DNA of 64,000 nt from Phlyctochytrium arcticum (lineage: Eukaryota; Chytridiomycota; Chytridiomycetes; Chytridiales; Chytridiaceae), in the NCBI GenBank assembly GCA_025602905.1, contig JAHLKI010000003.1, positions 124,001 through 188,000 of the forward strand. Direction: 5' to 3'. The notes beneath the pieces were generated by a model, which saw only the letters and a list, made by a program, of their open reading frames with translations, searched no databases and was not told where the DNA came from. Of this stretch, positions 10,606 to 20,639 are shown piece after piece. Made by a program: the position numbers and the translations under genes. Each line of letters begins with the position of its first letter. Within the stretch, counting starts at the first letter, position 1.

Positions 10606-13600
10606 GTGCATGCGCCAGATAGTGGACGATGGGGTCAGTTTGATCCGTCAAAATACCAGACAACGACACCACCTGCCCAAGGGACAAAGGCGCCACCATG
10701 GGAGGAAGTCGAGGCCGCTCCGCAACCAGTGGATCCACTGAGAACTTCATTCAGCCATTTCTCGGCAGATCGTTATTATGCGCGTCAAGCTCAGAAGGCA
10801 GGGGAAATGCCGTTTGCTCATGATATGGGGCGCGGTGGAGACGGCATTGGCGACGATGATGACTGGGGGGGACCAAGTGGGACTACTCCAGCTGATAAAC
10901 TCCATTTCACAAACCTTGTTCTGGAAAACGACGATGATATTATGGTCGAAGGTAGGTCTAACGAGTCACTTCAATGATCAGTTCGGCCTGTTTTCTTTGT
11001 GTTTATTGTCGTGTTGTTTCAGCCCGTGCCCTACTAGAGGATTGGACCTCGAATCCCCATCCTCCGCGGGCGATGGATGACGCCTCCAGCCCTATCAAAA
11101 TCGCATCGGGCCTCTCCGACTACCAATCATTAGAAGAAAAAATGGAAGCGGCCCAAGAAAGAGAATCCCTCAAAGCCTTGCTGGGCTTACCCCACACCGA
11201 TACATTCATGTCGTCGTCGTCAAAATCCAAGCACCCATCTGTCTTTCCCCCACCACCACCTTCGTCCTCGTCTTCGTTGTCACGGATTGGCAACATCAAC
11301 AAAACGCAGGATAGACACTTGCTAGCTCAAACGCGCCGCGAAATGTCACATCGAAGCAAATCTCAGCATTTAGAGCGCCAGTTGGAACAAAAGCAACAGC
11401 GGATGATAATATCGTTGCAAGCACGGCGGGAGCAGGTCCAGATGTAGGTTGCTGTTTTGTTTATATTCGTTTGAGTAGAAGTTTGGATGTTGATTGGACT
11501 TATAGCAGCGGGGCGGGCGGTACACGCCATGAGCCAAGTCGAAAACTGGATGTGGCAATCAGAGCCGCCAGATTGGCACTAGCGCAGGACGCTGTCACCG
11601 TTATGGCCTCTCCGCGCACTTCGGGTGTTGGCTCACATAGAATCGGTCAGTCCAAAAGTACCAAGCAAATGCAAGATCAAGTCATGTAAGACTCGAGCGT
11701 TCGATGTATTCTACGTGTATCACTGATTTTCTGCCACTTTCGAATGTTAGCAATGACGCCTACAGACAACTAACACAAAACCCGACATCGAATGTGCTAC
11801 CGGCATCGCATCTTATTTGGAAAAACAACGTACCCGTCAAAATAGATCATAAAGTACTTGATCCCCCGTTTAACAAGCAAGCGTTGTCTGAGGATGAAGG
11901 CGATGGTGAACAAGACTTGAGCGAACACGACGGAGAGCGGGATGAGCGACGAACTCTACAGATGATCAAAGTTGAGGAGATGGCGAACGTGAAGCGACTA
12001 AAGAATCTCAAGGTATAGCGAGCGTGAAAGTAAAAATTTAGTTCTTTGGTCTGAGGCTTCATGATGACAGAAACCGTTTTCCGGCTGGAGAGCGCTGATC
12101 ATAAAAACTGAAGGTGTCGTAGAGCGCTTTCAGGTTAGTTTTCATCACAAGCTTTGCACAACTATAACCAACACGCACGAACACTAGGTTATATCTACTT
12201 GGCGAGATCAGAGTCGGGTCTTTGCCAAGTGGTTGTCACGCACCCGACGAGCCATATCTCATCGGTTCGTATCCCTATTTGAAGGCCCCGTTGTTCATAC
12301 AAACCATCTCATACTTTTTACTTAAAAGTGAGACCTTAGCGCTGGCAGCGGAGCATCAACGTCAGCAGGAAGCGCTCGTCCGGGCGATTCGGTACGCTCG
12401 TGGGATGGCCCTCAGCAAGGCGTTTATGGGGTGGACAAGATGGGTGAGGGGGGAGAAGGAGGCACGGCGGGTCAAGGAAATGCATGAGGAACGCAAACGG
12501 AGGATGGAGGAAGCTCTGAAACGGAGAGAGGAGGCGGCGGCGGCGGCGGAAATGGAGCGTTTCGAGCGAGAATCGGTGAAGGCAGCAGCGGTGCAGATCA
12601 ATGCACAGGGGCCCGCACCCTGTCAAGTAACCCAACCGATGCCTGCATCCGAAACGTCAACAGTGACCTCACCCCTAGCACCCCCAGCACCCAACAAACC
12701 GGACTCGCCGCCAACCACAAATGAAGTCACCGATATCACCCATCCCGCCCCTATACCTGCCGGAGCGACTACTACTTCGCATGAGCTGCATGAGCCAACC
12801 TCGAAATGTGGCCCTTCCCAATCAAAGCCACGTCGCCCCATCCGCACCCAGCGAGACATGGAGTTGATTCACCGTAATGTCATCTTGCCTTCACTACGCA
12901 TCGTCTTTCGTAACATAGTGTCTTGAACAGAAATGGAACAACGAGATGCGGGGCGCCGCAATCGTCGTCTGGCACTTGAACAGAAGAAGCAAGAGCGGTT
13001 AGAAGCCATTGAGGTAATGTCACACCAAGATCTGGGTATGATTTTTTGTCCTTAACGCCGAGCTTTAGGCGAAAAAATGCGCAGCGGTTCAAGCTCAACT
13101 TGAAGCAGAGGAAGCGGCTAAAAATCTTTTGCTGGCCCAAAAACGAGCCGCCGCCGAAGCTCTCGCTGCAAAACAGGCACATCAAAAACGCGTCAAGCAG
13201 ATTGTTGAAGGCCAATGCGGCCGGAGACACCTAAGATTGGTCCTGAAGGTATTCCGGACTTGGATTGACTCGGTCCGCGTGATGGAGGTCCAAGCAGACG
13301 AATGGAGATTGCGGAAAATGTGGCTAGGATGGAAACACGTTTTTGATATGCGGAGATCAGACAGGGAGGAACAAGCTGATCGCATATGGCGAAACAAGTC
13401 TCTGGCAACTAGCTTGCGTGACTGGAAGGCTGTAAGTATTACCCCGAATCGGCCGCTTGAAGTAAGCTGATATTCTGGGTACAATAGGCACACGGCCACC
13501 ACCTTCACCAAGTTCAAATAGCTGATCATCGTAATCTCACATGCTTGGTGCAGCATAATTTTCGAAACTGGCGTGCTATTGCACGCCAAACGTTTTCGGC

Positions 13601-13895
13601 GCGAATTTCTCAAGAGTTAGAGCAAGAAGCAAAGGCTGATCGTCTGGCCCGTAAACTTGTACCAAAAAGGATATTGAGAGACTGGAGGTCCTTTGTCAAG
13701 GAGTCGAAAGAGAATAAATGGCGTGAGTTTCGGAAACAGGTGCTGCGCGAGCGGGTCAAGGTCTGTGTCTTCCTATACTGTTGAGCAGTATCAAATACTG
13801 ACAATTTGACTCAACAGGAGATGTTGCACCATTCAGCATTTGAGACACGATTGGGGTTGGAAACAATTGAAGGCCAAGACATGCCAGCAGATTGA
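10606..13895 (+). CDS. CCDC191-like coiled-coil protein with repeated Trp motifs
   Basis: Eleven exons are proposed: 10606-10951, 11023-11443, 11506-11685, 11751-12012, 12071-12133, 12188-12264, 12329-12873, 12931-13013, 13069-13431, 13488-13760, 13818-13895. They are joined by in-frame GT-AG introns of 52-71 bp, giving about 896 aa. The N-terminal third is acidic and disordered. The rest is Arg/Lys/Glu/Ala-rich helix with repeated short motifs of a Trp spaced after a hydrophobic residue (FSGWRAL, KAFMGWTRWV, FRTWIDSV, MWLGWKHVF, SLRDWKA, NFRNWRA, ILRDWRSF), reminiscent of Sfi1/centrin-type repeats and of CCDC191. Such proteins act at basal bodies or cilia, which fits a zoospore-forming fungus. 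A Pro/Thr-rich insert lies in exon 7. The family assignment rests on motif pattern only; the coiled-coil and Trp repeats are directly visible. The 3' end is 78 bp from that of the convergent TMEM135-like gene. Confidence 0.7.
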
Positions 13896-13973
13896 CTGTC
13901 CCCAATTTGACGGATATATGCTTCAGACTTATCTACTCCTTAATTACCTGTATCTAGCTATAGAGTATAACTA

Positions 13974-15977
13974 TTACGATCCGAGTTCGGGTCCCTTCAC
14001 AACACTACTCTTTTCGTCGCTGCCTATCTGAGAATTCTTAATTTGTCTAACAGGTCGTAGGTGATCTCGACCTCGATCCTCAATAGCCGCATTGGCCCGG
14101 CGTAGTACACTGTAAACCATTCCACGCATTGCTACTGGTTCGGTTTGGAAAAAGGCCTAAGGAATAATCGTATTAGATAAAGCATGTCATAATGAGCAAG
14201 ACCGGGACGCACCAGGAGAAGTCCCATTCCCATAGAGAACTAGAACGAAATGGTACGGTCAGCAAATTGATTACTTTAGGGTTTGAGAGGCTCAAAGGGT
14301 TTACCATGAATACTTCAAAGTACTGAACTCGTGGAACCCAAGCTTTGCGTCGAAGAACCCTGTACAGCGAATCCACTCCGCGAGGCAAGACATACCTATA
14401 AAGATACAGTTAGAATAAGTTCCAGAAGCACATCAGGGGAACCAACATGGCTAGATCCACTCTTCGCTTCTGATCTTCGATAAAGATGGAGCCTGATGCT
14501 AGCAGTCCAATCAGCCAGTACGCAAGGTTAAAATCGCATGATAGGATGCGGTGTTTGATCAATTTCCGTTCTCCGCAGGTGAGAAACTGGTATCCAGATA
14601 CAAACACTCCAAAGAACAATGATGAACGGAAAGCACTAAAGGAAGCACGCTGGAAAAGGTGTCCAGGCCTATCATCACCAATTAGAAACATTCGCGGCAA
14701 GAAAACACGCGACGCTCAAATATTATCATACCGTTTTAGTAAATCTTTCGATCGGAGAATCATCATAGGAACAAAGTTTAGCACGAGATATACTGGGGCA
14801 ATTTTTTTAACCGCCTAGAGACAGGTAAGTATGGGTATCAGGAACTGATATACCAAAAGCCACCTTTTTGAAAGTCCACGCTCCTTGCTCGAGGCATTTT
14901 TCGGTCCATGGATGAAGAACCGTACAGGGAATGGCCCTGGGAATGCTGCCCATATTCTCTACCACTTGCCGTACGACCGCATCACTACCTCCATACTGGG
15001 CTACCACTTTGCCTATTTGTTCGACGTCAAGGGGCTTATTTCGAATATTGGTACGGAGGGCTTGGAGTACAGGTTCTGGGATTGGTCCTGACTTGAGAAT
15101 AAACTTGTAAAAGTTCTTGGGTAAAGCCGAAGGTCTCAAGGCGTAGGCGTACATGATTTGAGCTGCGCTAATTAGCATTTCGCCTGGCCTATCACATATA
15201 ACTTGGATGGCAAATTCACCTGATGCTAGCGCAAACACCAGACTTTCCCCATGTGGAACATGGAAAATGTTTTTTGCTTTCAAGCTACTGAATAAACACT
15301 ATCGTAACGATAGGAAAACATGTTGGTCGATAAAACCATGGTAGCTGGGGCACTTGAACAAACCTGCAATCCGCGAACCAGTACTTGTTGCGCAATCATT
15401 ACTCGTTGTCCCTTATCTTCCACAATCAACGATATCCCAGCGAGACTTCCTGCCACAAATCCATTGAGCTTGTCATCCACTCCACCGCGAACGAGTCGTA
15501 ACACATCATTCGTTGATTTCCAAATGGAGCCAAAAAGGGCAAAGAAGACTGTGAACGTTTTGAGTTCATGTGATGTCAAAGTTCGGACTATGGCTGAACG
15601 CAGCGTATCTTTCCTACAAAGGATTTTTTGAATGAGTTACTCCGAAGATTGACCCCTTGTTCATAACTCACCCCCTAAGCACTCTAACCAGCCGTAAGAG
15701 AAATCCGATTCCGCCTCTGATGCCTGTGATGCCCCCATCAAGATCAAGAAACGCGACCAAATTATCACTGGAGCTTACAGAATCCCAACAGTCCCGCTCG
15801 TAGGCCTACTCGCAGGGCATGGCCGGGGATAGCTTGCAAAGGCAGTATTGGTAGTTTACGCGGTTCCGGTGGACCTAGGTTGGCGGAAGATGGCGAGGAT
15901 GCAAAGAATGAGGGCAAGCGGGGTTTGACACTTTTGGTGTGCGGTTCCCCATGAGACTCGTTGCCGGTTGAGGCCAT
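13974..15977 (-). CDS. TMEM135: TMEM135 / PMP52-like peroxisomal membrane protein
   Basis: Nine exons are proposed: 15977-15779, 15723-15672, 15613-15364, 15298-14864, 14814-14732, 14668-14447, 14395-14305, 14239-14213, 14156-13974. They give about 513 aa with GT-AG introns kept in frame. Family blocks are the DDKLNGFVAGSLAGISL segment, the QIMYAYALRP block, IPCTVLHPWTEKCLEQ (CxxLHPxTxxC), and a late hydrophobic region (FFGVFVSGYQF, AYWLIGLLASG, RRVDLAMYVLPRGVDS). TMEM135 proteins act at peroxisomes and mitochondria in lipid handling. A 36-bp stretch after SLVFALASG has GT...AG ends and could be a tiny intron, but it is also open, so it was left as coding. The ATG at 15977 was chosen because upstream codons look unlike the rest. 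Confidence 0.8.
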
Positions 15978-16084
15978 TGTCGTTCTGCCGATGAGCACGA
16001 CTCTTCTGCTGCAGAAATATCCCAACTCAATGCCTGCCGGTGGGACTTGCTCGGTTGAAACGTGAAAGTTGGGCACAAGAATTT

Positions 16085-16173
16085 ACACGGGTAATCGCCT
16101 TTACCCGACCATTTGTTCCCTGCAGAAATATTACAAACAAACGGGCATCCAAAAAGTTGAAAGAGGCATCTGC
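16085..16173 (+). repeat. Short direct repeat, copy 1
   Basis: About 89 bp that match 17576-17671 closely, including the shared core ATTACAAACAAACGGGCATC. The two copies bracket about 1.4 kb holding a decayed gene. Confidence 0.75.
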
Positions 16174-16289
16174 ATCCATTTATGTTGCGTATTGTATTTA
16201 CTTGACACTACTGCTAGCACTTAGGATCATACAATTTCCACCATATATCCCCCTTCAGACTCCCTCAGTATGATGTGGATGCTATCGTA

Positions 16290-16813
16290 CTATACCTCCC
16301 GTCCTTCTGGGAGGTACAATTCGATACCATAGAAGATTCCTCCTCCCGCCGGAACCACTACTCCACCAATCCAATCACCCTTTGTTCTGCCACCCTCCCA
16401 TCGCTCGTTCAAGACATGCAATAGTGCCCGTCCCAATCGATTGATGTGTTGCAAGTTGTATGCTGATTCGTTCCAATATATCTCCCACCCAATCAACTCT
16501 CGCAGCTAATTCATCCGCTTGTAGATTGCGCAGGTGTGCCCACTGCCAGGCGTTGAGCACGAATTCGGCCCACTTCTGCGTAGAACTGCGAATGGAAACG
16601 TCGCGGGGCATCGGCGCTCAGCGGTTTTCGGGCCTGACACTCCGCCAACAGCTTGTCAATCCCCGGAGGCACTCCTGTGTACGTCGGAGCATCGTCGTGA
16701 CTTGCCGTGAAGTCGCTAACCCATAATCGAGGATGTGTTGCAACGTAATTGACGATCTCGGCCGGAGCGTTTAGGTAGTCGTCGATATTGCAAAGGTTGA
16801 ATATTTCAGACAT
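16290..16813 (-). pseudogene. Decayed gene of unknown family
   Basis: Reading from the ATG at 16813, protein-like sequence occupies three consecutive frames: MSEIFNLCNIDDYLN... to about 16600, then TQKWAEFVLNAWQWAH...VDWVGDILERIS to about 16455, then YNLQHINRLGRALLHVLNERW to the stop at 16290. No GT-AG introns of workable size sit at the junctions, so two frameshifts in a formerly single-exon gene are the simplest reading. The product was not recognised. It lies between two short direct repeats, suggesting the whole 1.4-kb segment may be an insertion. Confidence 0.4.
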
Positions 16814-17575
16814 AGCGTCTATGGCGTATGGCGTATGTAGCGTAGTGAAGTGAGTTTGGGGGGCGGAGGGGCGGAGACACGGAGACACGCTCCTCCCTTT
16901 TATTGCTTGCTTACTGGTGCTTACTTTAGTGGATCATGTGTTGCGCAGTTCTTGTTCACACACGCCCCGACCAAATCAGCAAACTCGTCCACCACCTTTT
17001 GGATAACCAGTTGTCGAGAGAACACCAGATATCTGAAGAACTCCAGGCATTTCACTGCATACCATGCATGAAAATTGATCAAATGTAAAATGTTTATTTG
17101 CTGTTCGATTACTAGCTTGCATGGTTGCTTTCCCAATGTTATCCCGCACACCATTGTTTCATGCCCTCCACCTAGTAGCTACTAAGGGGACAACCTCTTT
17201 ATCCGGTCCTGTCGCAAACAATTGCTTGACCTGAGAAGAGCAACCCTACGAATACGGCAGAAATCAAGTCGGAAGCGTCTCTCCGAATCACTGCCCCGAA
17301 AACAAGCGGCTGCATAATGCAGATCCAACACAAATGTGCATTTTGTGCTGGAGGGAAGAATCATCCCACTAATTAACCTCACTCGATACCAGTACTGTAT
17401 AGCTTGCTGGGTGAGTAGTGGTAAGAGTGCTGAAAACCATCATAGCTCTCTATAGCTGGCATGCGTTTCTCCTTTCTAACTCTTCATATGCTAACCACTT
17501 TGTCGAATTATAATCTATCATTTATTTCCCCCATACGTGAAGAAGTACATTCTGTTATGGGCATTTCTGTGAGCA

Positions 17576-17671
17576 ACACGGTTAATCGCCTTTACCAGTT
17601 ATACCGACCAAGTTGTTCCCTGCAGACATTACAAACAAACGGGCATCCAAAAAGTTAAAACGCATCTTCAG
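17576..17671 (+). repeat. Short direct repeat, copy 2
   Basis: Same orientation as 16085-16173, with small indels. It ends about 75 bp before the tRNA-Met gene. Confidence 0.75.
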
Positions 17672-17744
17672 CTCCTCCTGGAATTCAGGAATTGGCTGCC
17701 CCGAAAACATCGAAAATCAAAAAGAAAACATCAAAAATAAGAAT

Positions 17745-17816
17745 GCGGGATGCGAGGCTCGAACTCGCGACCTTGAGATTATGAGACTCACGCTCTACCA
17801 GCTGAGCCAACCCCGC
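17745..17816 (-). tRNA. tRNA-Met (anticodon CAT), elongator type
   Basis: The 72-nt minus-strand sequence folds as a tRNA. The acceptor stem GCGGGGT pairs with ATCCCGC (one G-T), the anticodon stem GTGAG/CTCAA closes a loop reading CTCATAA, and the T arm carries GTTCGAGCC. There is no intron and no encoded CCA. A/B-box-like stretches (TGGCTCAGCTGG, GTTCGAGCC) are present. Confidence 0.92.
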
Positions 17817-17826
17817 TTTTTGTATT

Positions 17827-17963
17827 CATGAATTCCACTCTGGAATGTTGCTAGTTAAAGGTAGACACCGCTCGCTTTTGGATGGTCCGCTTTCTGGTTT
17901 CATGAATTCCACTCTGGAATGTTGCTATCATAAAGCTTTACACCGCTCGCTTGTGGATGGTCT
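17827..17963 (+). repeat. Two-copy 74-bp tandem repeat upstream of tRNA-Met
   Basis: Unit 1 begins at 17827 and unit 2 at 17901, both with CATGAATTCCACTCTGGAAT and later ACCGCTCGCTT and GTGGATGGTC-like tails. The units differ at a handful of positions. They lie just 5' of the minus-strand tRNA gene. Confidence 0.8.
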
Positions 17964-17987
17964 TTCCACTACATGATTGCTGGCCTC

Positions 17988-18490
17988 TTACAACGACTCT
18001 TTCGCAGATCTTTCGGAGCATAGATATCCAAAGGCTCCCAAGACAGCACTCTGGCCCAATCGTTTCAATCGCACATTCAGATCCAGATTCAGATCACACA
18101 AATCAAGTAGGTCATGAAAAGCGGGGACTTCAAGGACAATTCGGATATGGGTCGTTTCAAAGGAAGTCCTGAGATACAAATCGCCAGGATACTTGTAGCA
18201 GTATTGGATTGGTAACGGGAGCACTTCTTCAAACATTGGAAATCGGAAATTTGGAATGAGCTCGTTCGAAGGACCTTGCTCAACCCAAACAAAATCACGA
18301 CGACGAACCATCCTAATTGGCATTGTCCACCTCCTCAAGGATCACAAAGTTCGGGATAGCGTTTATGATGGGTTGGCAGACTGAAGAAGTAATTGAGGAA
18401 GTAAATGCGGCCACCAGATCTTCAACATGCTTATTCGACCAGTGATGTTGGCGATTCCTAAAATTAAAAATGCAAAGATCATGAAGCTCG
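17988..18490 (-). pseudogene. Possible decayed hypothetical gene
   Basis: An open frame of 116 codons (18338-17988) contains protein-like sequence (FVWVEQGPSNELIPNFRFP). Directly upstream on the same strand, in another frame, about 45 codons also look coding (NKHVEDLVAAFTSS...FVILEEVDNAN). The two parts meet at about 18330 without a plausible intron. A broken gene is the likeliest reading, but a non-coding interpretation cannot be excluded. No family was recognised. Confidence 0.3.
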
Positions 18491-18970
18491 TTAAAAATGA
18501 TTAGGATGCTCGCTATTCAGGTTTAGCAGTTTCGCGCGCGCAGCGTCGGAGCTGAGCCAGCCGAAAGTGAGGCGGCTCATCCCTGATCGAACACCTTCCT
18601 TCCATGATTCTTCCAAATGCCCAACAGCTTCCGCTCAACCACCACCCGACAACTTATGAAATCGCTACTTCCATTGTTATCTCGTCGTGGATTGTTCCTT
18701 GATGTCAATATGAATGATGATGCGGATTCCTTCGGTTACGCGTAAATGCATACCCCAGCACGTTTAGAAAACCCCTTCAGCATTCAACGACTACAGAAAA
18801 ATACAATGTACGTCCCATTCGGATGCACACAGGGAGCCTGTTAAATTGTATTGTGATTAAGATCCTTGCCCCCCGCCAGGAAGGCCCCTGTATGCAATAC
18901 TCGGTAGCATTCTTCTATTCCTCCTATTACCTGATCATGATCAAAAGTTCGATTCAATCAAGACAATAGA
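18480..18970 (+). repeat. Dispersed repeat shared with 55165-55600
   Basis: Matching blocks include TGCTCGCTATTCAG, GTCGGAGCTGAGCCAGCC, TCCCTGATC, CCTTCCATGAT, a CTTCCGCT stretch and GATCATGATCAA, in the same order and orientation in both places. The copy is degraded and carries no open frame. Both copies lie to the right of a minus-strand tRNA gene. Confidence 0.65.
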
Positions 18971-19790
18971 ATACTTGCATTGTTTAGGAAGCAAAGTCTC
19001 TTGTCTCATACACCACCGTATATACAGTACACTCATGTTGAATTTTTCGTGTACGAGTAGTTCGAGAAGGTGGATTCCATTGCTCTTTGTAAACAAATTG
19101 ATGCGCAAGACTACATCCCGGGCGGCGCATTTTTGGAGCGATTCCAACAACGGTCGATTAATCCAGCCCAATGTCAGGCACCTAGGCATCTCAGCTGCTA
19201 TCAAGGCAACATTCTGATGCACAAAGCGATTGCTCTGGACGACGATCCCTATGATGTTTTCGCAACTTATCCTAAAATGATGACCCATGGGTGAAGGATT
19301 CTCACCGGACATTCACCCGATGAACGTATCAGCGTACCCGACTCACGCAAACATGGCTAGAGAGCAGATACCTAAGTAGGCATCGCCGTACGATAAGAAA
19401 GATATTCTGCTTACTTACTGAATCCACTAGTCTACTAGTACCAATGTTACTGGGCCCGAGAAAGTCATCAAGGACAGATAATGAAATGTGAAGCAATTCG
19501 CAGTATGGACAAAAGAGGTACATTGGACCCAATTTAGTAGAGGAAAAATGATGAGCAGGTACTTATATATTGCATAGATTAAATCAATTACCAAACTGCC
19601 ACATCCAGAAGATACCCGGCAGCCGGAACAGAGGAGATTAAGTCAGGCCGGGATAACCCAGGACAGTGATGCAGATCAACGGGAGAGCAACGTGAGATGA
19701 GACCGTTTTTTTTATCCGAACCCAAAATATTGAGAAAAAAGAAACGAGCAACGAGAAAAGATAATTTACAAAAACAAAAACAAAACCGTC
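18971..19790. other. Intergenic, no clear gene
   Basis: Only short open frames occur, without recognisable motifs. The last 150 bp (pyrimidine-rich on the minus strand, with TTTTGTTTTTG runs) resemble the 3' flanks of the other two zinc-finger loci, so it is probably the 3' region of the gene at 19799. Confidence 0.5.
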
Positions 19791-19798
19791 AACAAAAA

Positions 19799-20611
19799 CT
19801 AAGCCGAGTTGCGACGAGCCGACGAAGATTGCTTTCTGTACGGGTGCCATCTTTTGGCTGGAGGTTTGCCCGAGGCTGGGAACTGCCAACGATGGGACGG
19901 TGGTTGATCTGCCTCAGATGATGGCGAGGATGATGGTGAGGAGAGGCTGGCCGTCGACGTGCTGCACGTGCCAGACGACGGGGCAACAGAGATGGGGGAG
20001 TGATGATGGGAGACCTGGGCCGTTGCCAGCGTCGGAGACGAGGTTGTGGGGGACGCGACAATGGGCCGTTTGATGATCGGCCGCAGCCGGCATTTTTGAG
20101 CTTTGCGGTGACGCTGCAGGGCATCCTGCCGCGTAAAACCGATCCCGCAATGATCGCACGAGAATGGTTTCGTCCCGTTCAAATGTGTTGCCTTGTGTCG
20201 ATTGAGGTCTTGCCGACGAAGGCAAGAAACGCCGCAAGTGTCACAAACAAATGGACGCGGTCGGGTATCCTTCAGTGGGTCAATCTTCTGGCGCTGCCTT
20301 TTGGGAGGAGTGTGAGGAGAGGCAGCGGTTGGGGGAGAGGAAGAGACGAGGCGGGGGGTTGGGGGGAGTGGATGTACAGAGGACGGCGACAACTGGTCCC
20401 CGCAAGGACTGGCCGATCCATCTGTCAGATTGCCAACAATATTGGGGGTCCAATGGTCGAAAAAGTCGAAGGCGCTCTCTCCTTCGAGGGACGGAGATTG
20501 TGGAAAATAGTCGTTGTAGGTCTCGGGTGGGGAAAATGTCAACAAAGTAAGTTGATAGGGAGATGAATAGTAGGGGGATGAATGATGGGGGAAAATCTGG
20601 TCAGGGTACAT
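19799..20611 (-). CDS. C2H2 zinc-finger protein, family copy 1
   Basis: Single exon of about 270 aa from the ATG at 20611. The N-terminal 110 residues are Ser/Pro/Tyr-rich and contain a short SLEG motif shared with the other two loci. A basic PPKRQRQKIDPLKDTR segment precedes two fingers. Finger 1 is C-x2-C-x12-H-x3-H. Finger 2 is C-x2-C-x12-H-x5-C, a C2HC variant conserved in all three copies. The C-terminus is Ser/Pro-rich and ends with a basic AKRWHPYRK-like motif. It is likely a nuclear DNA-binding transcription factor. The start was chosen because it aligns with the Met of copy 3 downstream of a shared TATA element; an upstream frame is interrupted by TAA at 20635-20633. Part of a lineage-specific duplicated family. 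Confidence 0.8.
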   Translation of the reverse strand: MYPDQIFPHHSSPYYSSPYQLTLLTFSPPETYNDYFPQSPSLEGESAFDFFDHWTPNIVGNLTDGSASPCGDQLSPSSVHPLPPTPRLVSSSPPTAASPHTPPKRQRQKIDPLKDTRPRPFVCDTCGVSCLRRQDLNRHKATHLNGTKPFSCDHCGIGFTRQDALQRHRKAQKCRLRPIIKRPIVASPTTSSPTLATAQVSHHHSPISVAPSSGTCSTSTASLSSPSSSPSSEADQPPSHRWQFPASGKPPAKRWHPYRKQSSSARRNSA

Positions 20612-20639
20612 GGCGCTTGATGGCAAATGCGTTTAGCTT

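Noticed and set aside
16511..16888. Intact 125-aa gene on the minus strand
   Set aside because: Protein-like sequence continues in two other frames downstream, so a frameshifted pseudogene fits better than a short gene.
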